Assembly: GCA_009829735.1 (NCBI GenBank)
Contig: CM020620.1
Span: forward strand, 4,394,299-4,458,298
From: Pyropia yezoensis
Taxonomy: Eukaryota > Rhodophyta > Bangiophyceae > Bangiales > Bangiaceae
Direction of reading: 5' to 3'
Length of the DNA: 64,000 nucleotides
In this document: positions 34,360 through 46,138 of the stretch, piece by piece
Layout of the letters: each line of letters starts with the position of its first letter
Position numbering within the stretch: the first letter of the stretch is position 1
Notes under the pieces: generated by a model
Databases searched by the model: none
The model's input: only the letters and a program-made list of their open reading frames with translations
What the model was told of the DNA's origin: nothing
Program-made: the position numbers and the translations under genes

Positions 34360-36072
34360 AGCAACGATGTTCTTCCACACCTCCACCCGGAAATAAGCAG
34401 TGGAAGCGGTCATACGCCCTGTAGTCCCCGACAAGTACGCGAATGCCAGTGAACTTGATGAGGAATGGTTTCGTGGTGAATCTTGATATCCGCCTAGATA
34501 CTCCCAATATTACAGCGTATCCGTCATCGACAGGCACATTCACTTTAAAGCATTGCTCATTTGCATATAAATCCACTGCATGTAGTTAATATTGTTTCTA
34601 GGGGTTGGAAGTGACGTGGGCGGTCGGAGACACACAGCCTGCATGCAGTTTTTATGACCCCTTGCGGACATTGTAGCCCACCCCCGCTTTTACCCCTTTT
34701 CAACCATTCCACGGATGAGGTGCCTTCTTGGAACGAGTCGGGCTCTCAGAGAGCGTCCTGCTCCCTCGTGCGAGGGAAATCTCCCAGTTATATGACCCCC
34801 TGTCATATAGCTGGGGCGCATATAACCAGATACAGACTGTACCCGGAGCCATACAAAGCTCCTTGAGAAGCACTTTGGGCAGCTGCCAGCCGGCGGCGGC
34901 GGCAGCCCCGTTCTGGGAGCGGCCCGCTGACGGTCACGGTGGCGGCGGCGGCCGCGGCGGTACCGGCGGCGGCGGCCGCCGCGGCGGGACCGGCCGCGAT
35001 AGCGACGGAGGCGGCGGCGGCGGCAGCGGCGGCGGCGGCGGCGGCGGCGGCCGCAGTGGAGGCGGCGCCGGGCGGGGAGCCGCCATCTGGAGTAGCTGGC
35101 GGCGGCGGTGGTGGGGCAGCGGCCCGCCAATGGCAAGCCGGCGGCGGCGGCAGCGGCTGGGTGCAGGCAGGGGCGAGCCGGTGGAGGTAGCCGCGGCAGT
35201 GGCGGCGGCACCCGCGTCGGCGCCGGCGCCGAGCGAACAGAGACTGGCCGGCGGTGGCGGCGGCCGCGGCGGTGGCGACGGGGGCCGCGGCGGCGGCGGT
35301 AAGTGTAGCGGCTTGTTGCTGCGGCAGCGGCGACGGCGGCAGCGACGGCGGCAGTAGTGGGAGGCGGGGAGCGGCCAGCTGGCAAGGCTGGCGGCGGCGG
35401 CCGCGGCAGCGACGGGCTGACTGCAGCCAGCCGACGGCCAGCCGGCGGCGGCTGTTGTTGGGGGGGGTGGACAGGGACCAGTCGGAGGTGGCCGCCGCGG
35501 CGATGGCCGCGCTGCCGCTGCCGCCGGGCGAGCAGCCAAGAGCCGGCGGCGGCCGCGGCGGCGGCGGGGGCGGTGATTGCGGCGGCGGCGGCGGCGGCAA
35601 GCGGGCGGGCAGCACCAGTGCTGGCGGCGGCCGGCCGGGAGCGGTCGCGGCGGAGGGGCGGCTGCCAGCCGGCGGCGGCAACGGCCGGGGGCCTGTCGCC
35701 AGCCGGCAGCGGCGGTGGCGGCAGCGACGGCCTGCGGCGGCTAGCCAGTGGGCTCGGCGACAGCGGGGGGGGCAGTGCCGATTCGTTGGGAGGCAGGGGT
35801 CGCGTCGGTAGCGACAGAGTGGGGAACAGTAGGGGACAAGGGTCGACTTGGTGGTGACAGAATAGGGGGCAGGTGTGTATGCAATTGTGTGATGCCTCCC
35901 GAGTTGCTTACGGCAATTACAACATTGGAGGCTTGAGGCCTTCAACTGCATCTCCACAGTTGTAAAAGGCAACAAACAGGCTGGACAAACCCGTTGACAC
36001 GTACCAAAATTCTCAACCGACTTGGCACCCGCCCCGTTTTGTGCTAAGCACCTCGATCCATTGGCAAGAGAT
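34360..36072. other. GGC trinucleotide-rich stretch, no gene seen
   Basis: From about 34910 to 35770 the sequence is dense GGC/GCG/CGC triplets. All six frames yield simple Gly, Ala, Arg or Pro polymers, so the long frames are artefacts. The outer parts have normal complexity but no recognised gene. Confidence 0.55.
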
Positions 36073-36129
36073 GGGCGGCTCCTGGCCTGTCGTTAGAGGC
36101 GGTCATTAACGACAGGCCAGCAGCCGCCC
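36073..36129. repeat. long near-perfect hairpin
   Basis: Arms GGGCGGCT plus CTGGCCTGTCGTTA pair with their complements across an 11-base loop. That is 22 paired bases with one C-C mismatch, in either strand's transcript. It could be a terminator, a small structured RNA or the remnant of a palindromic element. Confidence 0.75.
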
Positions 36130-36624
36130 GTGGTGGGTGAGACCCGACTATGATACCCAATGACATACTTGAGTTACTAGCTTTATCCGGCATCGTTGGT
36201 CGTGCATGGTACAGGGGCCTGGGTGGTCGAGTCGGGTCCGGGTGGGAGCACGAGCACGTGAGCGGACGCGCTTATTGGCTGGGGTGGGTCGGGCACAAGC
36301 GGCGGGCCGGCGCATCTCGTGCTCAGGCTGAGATCCGGTTGTAGTTGCAGACTTGTCTCTGTGGTTAAGTGTTACAGACTTCGAGCATTTACATCCTCGA
36401 GGACCACCACCTGGTGGACGACTTCCATGTGGACGCCATGGGTGACGGCGTAATAAAAAGACATGGGTTGCCGCAGTGGTGTTGTAGCGCAGCTCACGCG
36501 CATTTTTTCACGCCTCGTCGCACTGTCGGGGACAAGCTGCTGTATTCCTGCGTAATAAAAACAATAAAAAGCGTTCCATCATTCGAACAGCTTAGATATA
36601 CCCTCGCCGCCGCAGGCACGTGTC
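36130..36624. other. no gene seen; possible polyadenylation signals
   Basis: Two similar GCGTAATAAAAA strings start near 36449 and 36550, giving AATAAA motifs on the plus strand. No upstream gene was identified that they would serve. Confidence 0.35.
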
Positions 36625-36747
36625 TATGGTGCGTCCTGTAAAAAGTGGTCGTGCACGTGTCGTGATCATGTCAAATATCGGCCACTGGACCAATCAAACC
36701 CACACTGCACGACCTGTGCACGTCCACTTTTTACGGGAAGCACAATA
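36625..36747 (+). mobile_element. 119-bp MITE with TA target duplication, copy 1
   Basis: TA flanks both sides. The ends are about 27-bp imperfect inverted repeats (TGGTGCGTCCTGTAAAAAGT opposite CACTTTTTACGGGAAGCACA). The 123 bp including TAs match 37296-37418 on the other strand with six differences. The TA duplication points to the Tc1/mariner group. Confidence 0.88.
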
Positions 36748-37295
36748 GACAAGGGGCATCTTCCTCATCTTCCCTTCGAGTCCTCCACCCGCGAGCAGAG
36801 AAAGAAATGGTCTGGGTGTGGCCGACCGTGAACCCGCTCACTCTGGTTCAAGAGCCTAGCAAGGGTTGTGCGTGATGTGGACAAACATCTCTGGCTCCTG
36901 CCTCGCAACTGGGTGGCTGTTCCCACCAGAGCAACATGGAAGAGAGGGGATGGCGCTCTGAAGACAAGCGTTTTCCACCGCGATATAAGGGACTCTCCTT
37001 TACCAGATCTCGGTATGACGGCCATACGTGGCATACGTGTCAGGGATATACCGCATTCTTAGAGGGATCTGCACCTGCTGAAAGTCTCTAATGCCCCGCT
37101 CTTCAACCCCTTCGAGGCAGTTGTGTCCATGTGTGGCGCGTTCTCGACCAGAAGTGGAGCCGGCTGTCCGCCAGCCAGCTTCCACGCCTCTCTTCCCACG
37201 TGATGATGGCCAAAATTCATCCACTCTGACGCCGTTGAAAACGATTAAGTTATGCGCCGCGTGACGTGTCTGTTTCTCCGGAAGGGTTGTTGTTG
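36748..37295. other. spacer between the inverted MITE copies, no gene seen
   Basis: 548 bp of moderate GC content. Open frames are short and unrecognised. Confidence 0.4.
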
Positions 37296-37418
37296 TATTG
37301 CGCGTCCCGGAAAAAGTGGACGTGTACAGGTCGTGCAGTGTGGGTTTGATTGGTCCAGTGGCCGATATTTGACATGATCACGACACGTGCACGTCCACTT
37401 TTTACGGGACGCACCATA
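37296..37418 (-). mobile_element. 119-bp MITE with TA target duplication, copy 2 (inverted)
   Basis: Reverse-complement copy of 36625-36747, the same 123 bp including both TAs, about 95% identical. Confidence 0.88.
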
Positions 37419-39660
37419 TCACCTCTGCCTCGAGCGTGGGCACCAGCGGTTCATGAACACGGTCGCCCACGCAACATCAGACGCCAGTCCGCTCCCAGTT
37501 GGTCTGCCCGGGGTCGAGGAAATCACTGCCGGCCGCCGCATGCAGTGCGGGAGCCACCCGTTCGTGGCGGGACTGTGGACGTATGCCGCGCGGCACGTGG
37601 CCAGTCCTGAAGTGGATGAAGGGCGCGCGGCTGCGACGTAGGGAGCGGACCCGGACTTCGCAAGTAACAACCGAGTGGTTGCGCTGGGGACAGAAAGAAG
37701 GCCACGTGTCCGGGTCCAAAGTGGACTCTAACCGAGGGCTTCGTCGGTCTTTCACCAGGCGCTGCTGCACAAGGCCCCCGGCCCTATGGGATCAGAATCA
37801 CGATAAAGCCGCGATCCTTGATCCGTGGCCACCCGGAACCGGGATCTGAGGAGCATTCCCGGGGATCACGCGGTCTTGATAGCTGCGCAAGCCCGATGCG
37901 ACCTCTGATTGGGCCTTCATTGATCGCTTCCAGAACCATCCCGAGAGGCGTCCTGAACAGTCTGGAAAGATGCAGATTCATCCCGAACGACGGTGCGGAA
38001 GCATCAAGAATAATCCAATCATCCAGTCAGACGGCGTGTGACTCCATATTGGCGTCTGTAGCTGGCCTGGTTGCCAGCAGGCTCCGGTCCCAAGAGCATA
38101 TATAGTCTGCGGGACACCCGAGCCATACTTGTCTGCTCCTCATCACAGCCATCGCAGCAACTTCGCCCTCGCCAACAGCACGAGGCGCGTACGCCGCATC
38201 TTGACGTTGTTGTCGGGACGCTTTTTGTGAGGGGGAGGCACGTTGTTGTGTACATGCGGGAGGATTTCAGCACTGAATAAATAGGTCCTCTCTGCTTGCA
38301 AGCCATCCGCGTGCTCTGCTTGGCTGCCTGAGCCTCACGCCCAGGAACGCATGACGCGGCGAGCGAGGGCGGCGGTGCGGGCGCAGATGTTGTGGCGGGG
38401 GAGGGCGACGTGCAGCCACTGTGTGCTTGATTCCCGAAGAACTCCTGTACAATCGCATTGCACTTTAGGAGTAGTTTATGAGAAATTGACATCGGCTTCC
38501 GCGCTCTGTTAGCGCGTGCCCCGCCGGTGGTCAAACGGCATCTTCGCTGTTGTGTCACTCCCCGCTGCTGATTCAGGCGCTGCCTTCCTTCCCCTGCTCG
38601 CATGTCATCGTGCGTACGTGATCACCCCTCCCGGTGGTGCACGTCGTCCGCGCGCAGCCGATCTCCTTCACCTTCGGCGCACATCTGTGGTACCTGATCT
38701 ACAACCTATTGCTCCTTTCCCCTGTGCTAATTTCAACCATGCCGCCCCGTCGACACACACGGTCTGGCGCCGTCCGGTCTTCCCGGGCTCGTATGGGTAA
38801 GCACCGCACCATCGTTCTTTGCTCCGGGAGATGCGGGACGTCGGTTTCACTTCTGCTCCTGCGTCGGGGCTATCAATCGCATCTGTGTTCTTCTGTGACT
38901 CACACTTCATCGCGACCGCCCAGTTGTGTTTGTACTCCATGTTGTTTCTTTTTGGATTTGACGTCTTGGTGGCAGCCTCGCAGGTGGCGTCGGCACTTGC
39001 CGCCGAAGACGGGGGCAGTCAAAGCCCGCCCTCCGGGTCGAACCCAGCCGCACCAGCGCGGCTTGTGCCTGCCGCTCCCCCCGACCCCCCCCTTCCCCCG
39101 TCCCCCTGACCCCCGTGGTTCCCCTCCGCCCGCCTAACCGGCCCCCCTCCAGGTTGTTAGCAGCTGCCACCCCGGATGGGCAATCGACCGCCAGTCGAGT
39201 AGATGCTGGGCCGAGTGCTCAACGACACACCAGCGGCCAGGGGGGGCTGTTTTTCGCTGGCGACCGCCCGCTTCCCCCTCCCCAGGTTCCGATCCAGAAG
39301 ATCAACGTATTCAAGGAGAAGGATCTGCAGCTGACTGCTGCGGGGGTTTACCGCACCCCTAGGACTCGTGGCATCCCCCTTCAGGGGGAGGCGGATCGTG
39401 GCGACCTCTGCCCCTGACCAATCGGGGGCAGGAGGGGGTCGCTCCTCCCTCGGGAGGGGCACGCCACGTCATCCTCGCTGGTTCCACCCAAGAATGGGGG
39501 GGGGAGATAAGATAATATCGGGTAGATCGATTACGCCCGCCCGATTGGAATTGGCCTTCTGGCCAGTGAAGGGAAGTTACCTAGGGCGAGCTACTTCCGC
39601 CCCAATCTGGCCGAGATTTAGTGAGATCCCTCCACTGAACGTGTTTTGCGTGGAGGGATG
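37419..39660. other. intergenic with a possible short spliced gene
   Basis: No protein family is recognised. A TATA-like TATATAG lies at 38099-38105. At 38739 an ATG in good context starts MPPRRHTRSGAVRSS and runs into a canonical GTAAGC donor at 38797. Pyrimidine-rich acceptor candidates occur near 38975 and 39283, and the frames beyond them are open for about 40 residues each. This could be a small host gene or the start of an unrecognised element. GC-rich short inverted repeats occur near 39375-39460. Confidence 0.3.
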
Positions 39661-39979
39661 TGTTGGAGGGTTCTGAGTGTTTTGATTGGGTGTTTAGTGT
39701 AGGGAGTGTTGGCCCGCACTCCGGGGTCCCACAGCGGACCCTGGACCGGCGTGCCAAAGAGGGATATCTGCGCGTGGGGCTGTGCCCGTTGCTTCCCCCT
39801 CTCAAAAAATCAACCTTGCGTTACCCTCGTGCTCCCCGTCCCGGACGCTTCCACCCTCGCGTGGAGCTGTACATTCCGGCGGTTCTGACTCCGAGGTTTA
39901 TTCCCCGGGTTCCCCACCATCTCCTTCAGGAGGATAAGGTACCCCGTTGGTGTGGGCTTACGCCCAGATGACCACCACA
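39661..39979 (+). repeat. probable 5' LTR of element A
   Basis: The right end ACCACCACA is followed by TTTGAGGAGGAGCAGGGGA, closely like the LTR/primer-binding junction of element D (CCACATTTCGTGGAGCAGCA). The left end is uncertain because the matching 3' LTR is outside the window. Confidence 0.5.
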
Positions 39980-40123
39980 TTTGAGGAGGAGCAGGGGAGG
40001 GGATTCGCTCCGCCTTCTGGTGGAGTCTCCTCTCCTTCTGTTGGGTGGTTCTTGATCGTGTTTTCTGTGGTTGGGTTGTGACCCTTGGTACGTTTTCTTT
40101 CCGGCCAATGCAGGTGGGTCAAG

Positions 40124-42512
40124 ATGCAGTCTGATGATCCTGCTCCTCCTCAAGGAGGAGGCTCTACACCTGTGGAAACGTCAAACGTGACAGCAGGCAC
40201 CGGCGAAGCTCCCGGTGGCGCCTCACGGACCAACCCTGGTGTTGAGTCGGCCGCTCAGCGGAAACGCCAGAGTATGTCCCGTTTGGACTTGCCTCCGGGT
40301 GGAGCGCCAGGCGCCGGTGAGGCTCCCGGCCTGGCACAAGCCGCTTCAGGCGCGACCCCTGATGGGGAGGCAGCCTGTAGCATCCCTGGCCCCGACTTCA
40401 CGCCGACCCGGCGTGGCAACCAGAGGGCACCAGGTGCCAGAACTCGCCTGCCGTGTGGTGATGGTTGACGGCCGTGGCCCGTGCCCGGCCCTGGGATGCG
40501 GTGGACTACGCTACCCACACGTGAGAGAGCGATTTCTGATGGGTTTTTGCATACTTGTTAGGGACGTGATATGAGAGAATTTGAGTGCGAGATTAGTAAG
40601 TGGGAATAGAATTAGTAGTGATAGTGGCCCCCGACCTGGCGAGGCTAGACTCGGGTCGGGGCCACTCGAGGGTATGGGGGGGCTCCCTGGAGAACGTGCC
40701 GAGGCTCCCCCAGATGCACGTTAAGAGGGACAGCGAGGCGCCCTTGGCCCGCGCCCTCAGGAAAAAGACAACTGCGCGTTTGCTTTCCTCTTCCCCGTGT
40801 GCACTACCGTTCGTATCTGCTAGCTCTGCGAGAAGGCACGAGAGGCAACAGGCATACCACTCTCGTAGTTCCCCTTTCTGTGTTACCTGTCCCATTCCCC
40901 CGAGGGATACTGACACGTGTCTGAGAGGATCGAGTTTTATACCACACAGCCCGCGGCTTCGGCGACCGCTCTACCTTTTCCTCCTGTGAGTGGGGGGCCT
41001 GGGCCTCACCCACGGGTTGGGGTACGTTTGCATCGCCCACCCAGGACCGCATGGCTACTCATACTCTCGGAGGCGCCGCTTCTGGGGGCGTACCCGCTGT
41101 GGGGGGGTCGTCCACCACGGCTGTGGGAACTGTTCCTCTGGTGGCTTTTCGCCAGATGTTGACTTAGGTGGTCTCATCAATTTCTGCCCGGCTCGAAAAG
41201 GTCGAGCGTTCAATCTCTCGATCTGGTCGGCGGACTCGCCGGCGACCCCACGGTTGTTCGCATACCTCTGCCTCTTCAGAGGCAATTGATGCCGATCCTG
41301 AGAGGCGTGGGGCGAGGCGCTCAAGCGCATCGACCCACCGCCAGGTGGCCCGTGTGCTATCCCCCTGGACGTAACGGGGAACCGGAGCGGGTTATCCCGC
41401 TCAAAATAATACCCGATGATGATACCTTTAACGGTATCCTGGATTGCGAGTCTTATGCACTCGCCAACAAGAGCGTACGCTATGATGAAGAGATGGCTCA
41501 CGGCTTAGGCCGAAAGCGCAAAGAGATATCCCTCACGTTTGGACGTGACGCCCTCTGGGACGGGACCCCCCCTCTAGGGTTGTTCGAATTCCTGAATCGC
41601 TTCTGTAAGGCTAGCGATGACAACGACCTCTCAGAAGGACGGGCTGCGTACCTCCTTCCGGAAGTTAGCAAAGGGGAGCTCAAGAAGGAACTCCTCTCCC
41701 TTATCCTCTCTAAGGCGGGGGGACGAGCGTGAGAGGTCACTTCATACTTGGAGCTGGTTAACTGGCTCCTCCGCAGTTATGCGGATGAGAAAATAATATC
41801 ATTCCAAGTGGCAGCGTTTAATAACGTTGCCCAAGAGGAGGATGAAACCGAGACCGCCTTTTACCGGCGCGTCCGCGACGCAAATGCGCTCTGCGGGTAA
41901 ATACATACTGCGAGCCAGCTTAAGGGCCGCTCTATGCAAGGGGTCTGGTGGGAGGTACGAACTGATGTCCGTGAATTTAATACACCAGACACGCCCATAG
42001 AGGCGTTGGTACGCTATGCTCAACGCAAAGGCGACATATGTCGCCGGCGCAATGAAGAGCTGCGGGCCCAATGGACCGCAAACGCCGCGGAGCGTCGGGC
42101 TCGGCGCGATGCTTCTGAAGGCATTGCAGCGGAGGTGGCTACTACCCCCGGCGGATCGTGCGTACCGTCGTTGTACGGGGGGAAGGCCAAATTTGGCTCT
42201 GAAGTGAAGTCCCCGGCTGATAAGCCGGGGAGGGAGCGTTTAAATCGCGATCCCGGCTTGGCTTGTAATAGCCATGAGCATTTTACGCGCTACTGTCCCG
42301 ACCTTAGTGTCGAGGCGCGGGCCAAGTTTGAGAAAGCTCGTAAGGAGCGCGCACGGGTTGAGGGCCGTACCCCGCGGGGTACGGCGGGCACAGCGCAGCC
42401 CGTAGCGGTTGTCACTGAGGGGGGGCCTTCTGGCGCCCCTGAAGGGGGGCCTGGCCCCCAGGGGAATACCGAAGAGTCAGAGGACTCTTCATCTGAGGAT
42501 ACCCCCTCCTAA
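40124..42512 (+). pseudogene. gag region of element A, broken
   Basis: Begins near MQSDDPAPPQGGG and continues through DCESYALANKSVRYDEEM to a basic/acidic tail before the protease. Gag proteins form the particle of LTR elements. The region is in pieces. Confidence 0.6.
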
Positions 42513-45331
42513 AAAACGATTAAGAGGGAGGCCTGATGAGGATGATTCCTCCCCCGGGGAAGAGGATGTCGTGTTGAAGCGCATCTTACCCCGACCTCGT
42601 GGGGTGAAGCGTAAGATGATCCGCCGTAAAGGGAAGGACGAAGCTAAGCAAGCAGCTCGGATGGTGGCATTAGTGTCACCACCCACGGCTTATCAATTAG
42701 CCGTACGGCTTTTTGTTACTAAGGGATATGAATGGGCGACGCGGGCCATCCTCGATACCGGGAGTGGCCCTTCGCTCGTCCGGAAGCAGGCGTTACCTCG
42801 GGGGTTCCCTGTGGAACCCATGGGAGACCTGGAAACCTTAAGGTTTTATGATGTGAACGGGGGATGGCTCCTCACAGTGGGAAGCGTCACCCGGGGGGTC
42901 TGTCTGGGAAAATAAGTCTCATATATATCCTTTGGCGTGGTTCCGAATATGTGCGTCCCTGTTATCCTGGGGAACACATTCATGGACTACGAAACTAAGA
43001 GTATTAACTCAGAGGACCAGACGGTCACCCTCTGATCGGGGGAGACCGTCCCCATCCTGCGAGGTGTTCAGAAGAGCCCCCGCCGCAAGCCGAACAGGGA
43101 GGCGGTGTGTGCGTGTCCCCGGGGGGTGAATGACCGCCTGGTCCTGACCCGCAAGACGCTTATGCGTCCGGGTACGAATGCGCACGTTCAAGTGCGTGGC
43201 AACTTTCAAGGCCACGGGTACATCCGTGGCAAGAGCACATTGCACTCCATTCATGGAGCGCAACTGGCCGAGGGGCCTGCCACGCTTAAGCCTGGTCAGC
43301 CTACTACGGTCGAGGTTATGAATCCGACCAAGCGGCCGGTACGTTTACGTGCCGGTTTGGCCATAGGACACAATACTGTGTTTGATGGCGGCAGCCAGGA
43401 AGCTACCGCCGAGGAGTTGAAGGATCCGGAACCGAGATCAGCTCCAAAGGATTTCTCCCTCGCCACCGGCATAGACCTGGGGACGGTGCCAGAAAGCCTA
43501 CGAGCTAAGCTCACGGCGCTTATAGGGAGATATAATTCTCTCTGAGATGGCACCCTCGGGACTATCAAAGAGACGGTACACCGTATCCGGCTTGAGCCAG
43601 GAGCGGTCCCCGTCCGACAACATCCCTATAAGTCTGGTCCTAGGACCCGTCTAGTGGAAGAGGAGCAAGTCCGATTCATGGACTCGCTCGGGGTCAGCGA
43701 ACCCGCCCACGGGGGGTGGGCTAGCCCCGTGGTAATCGTCCCGAAGCCTCGGGGCGGTAAACCATTTTGCATCGACTACCGCCGTCTTAATGAGATGACG
43801 GTGAAGGATTCATATCCTATCCCGCGTATGGACGAGTGTTAAGACTCACTCGGGAACGCCAACGTCTTTTCGACGTTGGATTGTAATGCTGGCTACTGGC
43901 AAATACCGGTAGCCAAGGAGGACCGGCCGTTAACGGCCTTTACGTGCCACTCTGGCACTTAGCAGTGCACGCGCCTCCCTCTTGGGCTGAGCAACGCACC
44001 AGCCACCTTTCAGCGTGCCATGGACATGATCCTGGCAAGCGTGAAGTGGCGGATATGTCTGATCTACTTAGATGACGTTATTGTCTTTCCAAGTCGGCCG
44101 AGGACCATTTGGAGCACCTTGAGGCGGTGCTCTCCCTCCTCAAGGCCCATGGGGTTTCCCTCAAGGCCAACAAGTGCCACCTCTGTCAAGAGGAGGTCGA
44201 CTACCTCGGCCATGTCAAAAGACCTGGCCGCGTTCTCGTTAACGAGAAAATACGAGAGCGCTACGAGGGTTGCAATACCCTCGTACACAAACCCAGATGA
44301 GAGGTTTTTTGGGGATGTGCGGCGTCTATCGGCGCTTCGTACGGGACTTCGCCAAAGTAGCGAAGCCCCTAACCGCGCTGACGAGTACCAAGCTTCCTAC
44401 GAAGCTATCTCCTCCCAAAGAGGTGAAGAGGAACGCTTTCGAGACGCTACGGGGGCTGCTTCTATCACCCCCCGTACTAGCAATACCTCGGATGGGCGGC
44501 CACTATATAGTGGATGTGGACGCGAACTATGAGCAGCTCGGCTGTTGCTTATTACAACAGCAACCCGACGGGGAATACCTCCCGGTAGGGTATTACTCCC
44601 GGCCGTTGAACCCGGCCGAGAGAAATTATCACGTCACCGAGATTGAAGCGCTCGGTGTCGTATGGGCCGTGACACACCTACGATCCTACCTTGAAGGCGA
44701 GGAATTCGTAATAAGGTGTGATCACCGTGCCCTTTTGTCGATGCTGGCTACAAATAGCCCAAACACCCGGATTAACCGTTGGCGGCTTCGGCTGTATGAG
44801 TTTACCCACAAGCTTCGGTATAAACCGGGGGCCGACCATGAGATAGCCGATGCTTTGTCACGCTTGCCCACGGACGAGCCTGACAAGGCTCCCATATAAG
44901 AGGACCTTCCGGTCTTCGCCACGGTTACCCGGTCTGCTCAGGCTTTGGCCGGGCGGAGCGAGAAGCATCGCCCTTTGGGGCCCATTACGGTAGAGGAGCT
45001 TATAAAAGCTCAGGCTGAGGACACCTTCTGCCTGGAACGGCGGAAGGAATGGGAGTCGGTACCTCCCCCTGACCCAAAATGGGCCAGGAAGGCTTTCTAC
45101 TTCGAGAACGAAGAAGGAATATTATGCCGGAGGTCCTTCTTCCTGGACACCACTCAGATGGTGCTCCCCACATCTCTACGGGAACGTGTTATGACGGTCC
45201 ACCATGAATTACCATTGGCGGCCCATACTGGAGCTCGCCGGATGTACGACACGCTGAGGCGTGGGGTCTACTCGCCCACCATGATTGTAGACGTGTACAA
45301 ACACGTCTCCCAGTGCACGGGGTGTGCTCGA
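42513..45331 (+). pseudogene. pol region of element A, broken and truncated by element B
   Basis: Protease, reverse transcriptase, RNase H ([19 protein letters not shown]) and the N-terminal integrase zinc region are recognisable in order. The integrase before RT-RNase H order of copia is absent, which makes this Ty3/gypsy. Several breaks are present. Confidence 0.85.
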
Positions 45332-45800
45332 TGTGGCAAAAATCACATGCACACACGGCACCCAAGTTGGGGCGGTGTGCAAGGGCTGCCTCCCGTGTCG
45401 GTGGAACCGGAAGAAGTGCAAGTCGCACACACTCTGTCCCTGTTGTGGGGCAACCCCCCCACGGACAAACAAGAGGATGGTGTGTGGTCCAACAGTTTCT
45501 TGGTCGGGACGGGGACGCAGGGCCAAGCCCCGCTGTCCCTCCCCTTATCCCCCCAGGGTCCACTCAGAATCTCGCCACTCAGAATCTCCCACCCCAGCAC
45601 CTGCCCACCGGGCCACACGAAAATTCAAGACGATAAATGCAGAAAACCCTCAAATCCAAGTTGGATTTACTACTAAGCTTACTATCCCAAACTTAGAGAA
45701 TATGGACCCAAATGCAGGGGGAGGAACGGATCAGGCTAGTGGCCTGCCGCCCCTTGCATGGCACGTGTTGCCCCCCTACCTGGGGGTCAATACTGCCACA
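45332..45800 (-). repeat. 3' LTR of element B, 469 bp
   Basis: Ends TGTGGCA/TGCCACA. In minus orientation it is directly preceded by a polypurine tract (45801-45814), which fixes it as a 3' LTR. It is the inverted counterpart of the LTR at 62457-62925, same length, about 11 differences by eye. Confidence 0.88.
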
Positions 45801-46138
45801 CTCCCCTCTCCTCAGTTCCGACCGACCCGGTCGGCCCTGTGAGGGGGTGCGTAACCGCACGTCTCGGCGTTGGGGGCGCGACTTGTTGTCCCCCATCGAG
45901 TACGTAACACGGATGTGGAGGCGGTCACGTTGACCGCCCCTCTCCTCAAGCTTGCCCACTCGGCAGCTTGCTCTCCTCAGTTCACACTTCACCATCACCA
46001 CCACCTCCCCTTCGCCTTCCACTGGGCCGCCCCACGCTGGGAAGGCCACCCGTATACCCACGATCCGAGTCCCCCTCAACTCGAGGCGGGTCTCGTGCCG
46101 CGATAGCCAGAGCGTCTCTCCCCAACTTGGGGAGAGCC

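Larger units (their letters stand above)
39661..45331 (+). mobile_element. Ty3/gypsy element A, old and broken, interrupted by element B
   Basis: Order on the plus strand: 5' LTR (end at 39979), gag, protease (DTGSGPS), reverse transcriptase ([19 protein letters not shown]), RNase H and the start of integrase (a zinc-binding region ending CTGCAR). The sequence is cut there by element B; the remaining integrase and the 3' LTR should lie beyond the right edge. The copy is old, with many breaks (of the order of ten). Its left end is set at TGTTGGAGG (39661) by guess. Its gag shares the motif DCESYALANKSV with the gag of element D (DCETYALHNKSV), so A and D are related families. Confidence 0.85.

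Noticed and set aside
34690-35975. Long Ala/Arg/Pro frames on both strands
   Set aside because: Same reason: GGC-rich simple sequence keeps several frames open.
39020-39050. tRNA T-arm-like GGGTCGAACCC
   Set aside because: No acceptor, D-arm or anticodon stem fits around it. No tRNA or rRNA gene was found anywhere in the window.
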